A DNA stretch of 8,457 bases from Zwartia sp. (lineage in GTDB: Bacteria; Pseudomonadota; Gammaproteobacteria; Burkholderiales; Burkholderiaceae_B). The stretch spans positions 1 to 8,457 of the forward strand of contig JAURZO010000116.1 in assembly GCA_030653405.1 (NCBI GenBank). Reading direction: 5' to 3'. Each line of letters opens with the position of its first letter. Positions within the stretch are counted from its first letter, which is position 1. The notes under the pieces were generated by a model that was given only the letters and a program-made list of their open reading frames with translations, was not told the origin of the DNA and searched no databases. Made by a program: the position numbers and the translations under genes. Below, one piece after another: positions 7,011-8,457 of the stretch.

Positions 7011-7015
7011 TCCTT
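7011..7015 (-). promoter_or_regulatory. Ribosome binding site of the RidA-family gene
   Basis: AAGGA on the minus strand, six bases before the ATG at 7002-7004, in an otherwise A/T-rich leader. Confidence 0.6.
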
Positions 7016-7041
7016 AAATTTTAAAAAAAGGGAGGAGAAAT

Positions 7042-7068
7042 AAAAATGAAAAATGAAAAATGAAAAAA
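7042..7068. repeat. Seven-base tandem repeat, AAAAATG x3 plus partial
   Basis: Three perfect head-to-tail copies of AAAAATG (7042-7048, 7049-7055, 7056-7062), followed by six more A. They lie in the 131-base gap between pncB and the RidA-family gene, about 38-64 bases before the latter's start codon on its 5' side. Such repeats can change copy number by strand slippage and could alter promoter spacing or leader length. No regulatory role is shown. Confidence 0.8.
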
Positions 7069-7087
7069 TTACAAAATAAAAGTAATT
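7067..7087 (-). terminator. Possible weak terminator after pncB
   Basis: On the minus strand a six-base stem AATTAC/GTAATT closes a nine-base T-rich loop and is followed by TTTT. It sits about 50 bases past the pncB stop. The stem is short and A/T-rich, so termination would be leaky, and pncB may be co-transcribed with the genes downstream. Confidence 0.3.
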
Positions 7088-7135
7088 GAAAACGGGGAAA
7101 TCATTAGCATGACAGACTTCCGGATATTCGACAGA

Positions 7136-8311
7136 TTAGGCCGGCGGCAGTTCAAACACTTGTCGCAAATAAGCCAAATACGCTTTGTCGTCACACATCG
7201 TTTTTTCAGGGGCATCAGATACCTTTGCAACAGGTTGGCCATTGCAGCGAACCATTTTCATCACAATTTGCAAGGGTTCATGGCCTAGATCATTGGTCAG
7301 ATTTGTGCCGATACCAAAGGCTGTTTTACAGCGTCCCGCAAAACGCCGCGTCAGTTCGATAGCCCGAGGGAATGTTAACGCATCCGAAAAAATCAGAGTC
7401 TTTGTACGAGGGTCGACACGATTCGCTTTGTAGTGTGCGATCATGCGTTCGCCCCAATCAAAGGGGTCACCTGAATCATGACGCGCGCCATCAAACAATT
7501 TACAAAAATACATATCAAAATCCCGCAAAAATGCGGCGACGCCATAGACATCAGACAGTGCGATTCCTAGGTCACCCCGGTATTCTTTTGCCCATGTATC
7601 CAGAGCGAAGACCTGTGAGTCACGCAATCTGGGGCCGAGCGCCTGACAAGCCTGCAGGTATTCATGCGCCATCGTTCCCAACGGCAGCACGCCGTGCCGC
7701 ATCGCGAACCAGACATTACTGGTTCCGGCGAAATGCTTACCCATCTGGGCCTTCATCGTGACCACGACTTCCTCGTGCCACTCGCGAGAAAATCGGCGTC
7801 GGGTGCCATACTCGGCCACTCGAAAATCATCCAGATCGGTCGCCTCGAGCACCAGCTTCATCTTGGTCTGAAGCCTTTTACGCCCCTCCTCCCAATCTGG
7901 ATTTTTGCAGGTGTGTCGAAAATACACTTCATTCACAATCGCCAGGACAGGGATTTCAAACAAAATCGTGTGAAGCCAGGAGCCCTTGACTTGGATATCG
8001 AGCTCGCCAGGCAACGCCCCCTCAGTCACCGAAATACATTTTTCGGGCAAGTGAAACAAGCCCAGGAAATCAATGAAATCACTTTTAATAAACCTCAGCT
8101 CACCCAAGTAGGCCAGCTCTTCCTCGGTAAACCGCAATTGGCACAAGCTATGAATCTCAGCGCGAATTTCGTCGAGATAAGGGCGCAAGTTGACCCCGGC
8201 CGTGCGGCACTTATAACGATATTCGACCTGAGCCGCTGGAAAATGATGCAGTACGACCTGCATCATCGTGAACTTATAGAGGTCAGTGTCGAGCAGGGAT
8301 TTGATGATCAT
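7136..8311 (-). CDS. pncB: Nicotinate phosphoribosyltransferase
   Basis: PncB joins nicotinate to PRPP, with ATP hydrolysis, to give nicotinate mononucleotide, the entry of the Preiss-Handler NAD salvage route in the cytoplasm. The 391 residues match the roughly 400-residue bacterial enzyme. Landmarks are LLDTDLYKFTMMQ at the N-terminus, EYGTRRRFS at about 167-175, GTSNVWFA, and GTMAHEY, where H216 corresponds to the histidine phosphorylated in the reaction cycle (E. coli His219). RHDSGDP at about 277-283 and GIGTNLTND at about 333-341 form the phosphoribose-binding region. The ATG at 8309-8311 places the conserved LLDTDLYKFT at the usual distance from the N-terminus, but no clear Shine-Dalgarno precedes it. 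The leader has a small GCTA/TAGC dyad instead. It is divergent from an apparent ferredoxin gene. The gap to the RidA-family gene is 131 bases. Confidence 0.97.
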   Translation of the reverse strand: MIIKSLLDTDLYKFTMMQVVLHHFPAAQVEYRYKCRTAGVNLRPYLDEIRAEIHSLCQLRFTEEELAYLGELRFIKSDFIDFLGLFHLPEKCISVTEGALPGELDIQVKGSWLHTILFEIPVLAIVNEVYFRHTCKNPDWEEGRKRLQTKMKLVLEATDLDDFRVAEYGTRRRFSREWHEEVVVTMKAQMGKHFAGTSNVWFAMRHGVLPLGTMAHEYLQACQALGPRLRDSQVFALDTWAKEYRGDLGIALSDVYGVAAFLRDFDMYFCKLFDGARHDSGDPFDWGERMIAHYKANRVDPRTKTLIFSDALTFPRAIELTRRFAGRCKTAFGIGTNLTNDLGHEPLQIVMKMVRCNGQPVAKVSDAPEKTMCDDKAYLAYLRQVFELPPA

Positions 8312-8313
8312 GG

Positions 8314-8325
8314 GCTATTTTTAGC
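8314..8325. promoter_or_regulatory. Small dyad in the pncB leader
   Basis: GCTA and TAGC flank TTTT three bases upstream of the pncB ATG, and a run of seven T (on the + strand) follows at 8328-8334. In the pncB transcript the dyad would lie where the ribosome binding site is expected. It could be an operator or a translation-affecting hairpin, or chance in an A/T-rich leader. Confidence 0.25.
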
Positions 8326-8395
8326 AATTTTTTTGAACATTAGCACAGCCACCTCGCACCTTAGGGGTATCCCGAACACAGAACACCGCTTTAGG

Positions 8396-8401
8396 TAAAA
8401 T
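8396..8401 (+). promoter_or_regulatory. Putative -10 element for the right-edge ferredoxin gene
   Basis: TAAAAT matches the -10 consensus at five of six positions and lies 33 bases before the ATG at 8435. The hexamer 17 bases upstream (CGAACA, 8373-8378) matches the -35 consensus only in its last half. Confidence 0.3.
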
Positions 8402-8434
8402 AAAGATCTATTAAATTGCACCTTGGTGAAGCAC

Positions 8435-8457
8435 ATGACGCACGTCGTGACCGAAAA
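8435..8457 (+). CDS. fdxA: Partial 7Fe-8S/FdxA-type ferredoxin, N-terminus only
   Basis: Seven complete codons read MTHVVTE and run off the right edge. This is the characteristic opening of the proteobacterial FdxA-type ferredoxins, where the next residues are normally a first Fe-S-binding cysteine motif (xCIxCKYTDC). FdxA is a small soluble electron carrier with one 3Fe-4S and one 4Fe-4S cluster. GGTGA at 8425-8429 lies five bases before the ATG and can serve as the ribosome site. The gene is divergent from pncB, a neighbour pairing I recall from Burkholderiales. Only the N-terminus is visible, so the call rests on seven residues plus context. Confidence 0.7.

Noticed and set aside
7664..8398. 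Long + strand open frame (244 codons) opposite pncB
   Set aside because: It is antisense to a clear, full-length pncB, its translation resembles no family I know, and it has no sensible start context. It is a shadow of the real gene.
1..8457. CRISPR array, tRNA/rRNA genes, insertion sequences or phage genes
   Set aside because: No spaced repeats, transposase, integrase, terminal inverted repeats or cloverleaf-like segments were seen on either strand.

Overview
The window looks like chromosome from a betaproteobacterium of the Burkholderiales, most likely an Alcaligenaceae-type organism. This rests on protein style (AccD, TrpA, TrpB, RelA, PncB), on the trpB-trpA-accD order typical of that group, and on a pncB gene divergent from what reads as the start of a 7Fe-8S ferredoxin gene. 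The family assignment is inference from remembered gene neighbourhoods, not from a search.

Layout from left to right. Positions 1-963 (+) hold the 3' part of an unrecognised, visibly AT-richer gene. It encodes a coiled-coil protein with one C-terminal membrane segment, and its reading frame is open through the left edge. A 230-base AT-rich gap follows, with a 30-base imperfect palindrome. Everything from 1194 to 8311 is on the minus strand. In transcription order it is pncB (nicotinate phosphoribosyltransferase), a short RidA-family gene, relA (long monofunctional-type ppGpp synthetase), trpB, trpA and accD. trpA and accD overlap by four bases. trpB begins with TTG behind a good Shine-Dalgarno, and relA also appears to use a non-ATG start. 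At the right edge, a seven-codon start of a + strand gene (MTHVVTE) matches the N-terminus of FdxA-type ferredoxins and is divergent from pncB.

The genes are core metabolism: NAD salvage (pncB), detoxification of enamine/imine intermediates (RidA family), stringent response (relA), the last two-subunit step of tryptophan synthesis (trpBA), and the first committed step of fatty-acid synthesis (accD). trpBA-accD looks like a translationally linked unit. It probably has its own promoter in the 146-base relA-trpB gap, although read-through from relA cannot be excluded. No gap exceeds 300 bases.

No obviously new system is visible. The points most worth a second look are the unknown membrane protein and the composition break at the left edge, where folC often follows accD; relA in place of trpF upstream of trpB; and a 7-base tandem repeat in the leader of the ridA-type/relA genes.
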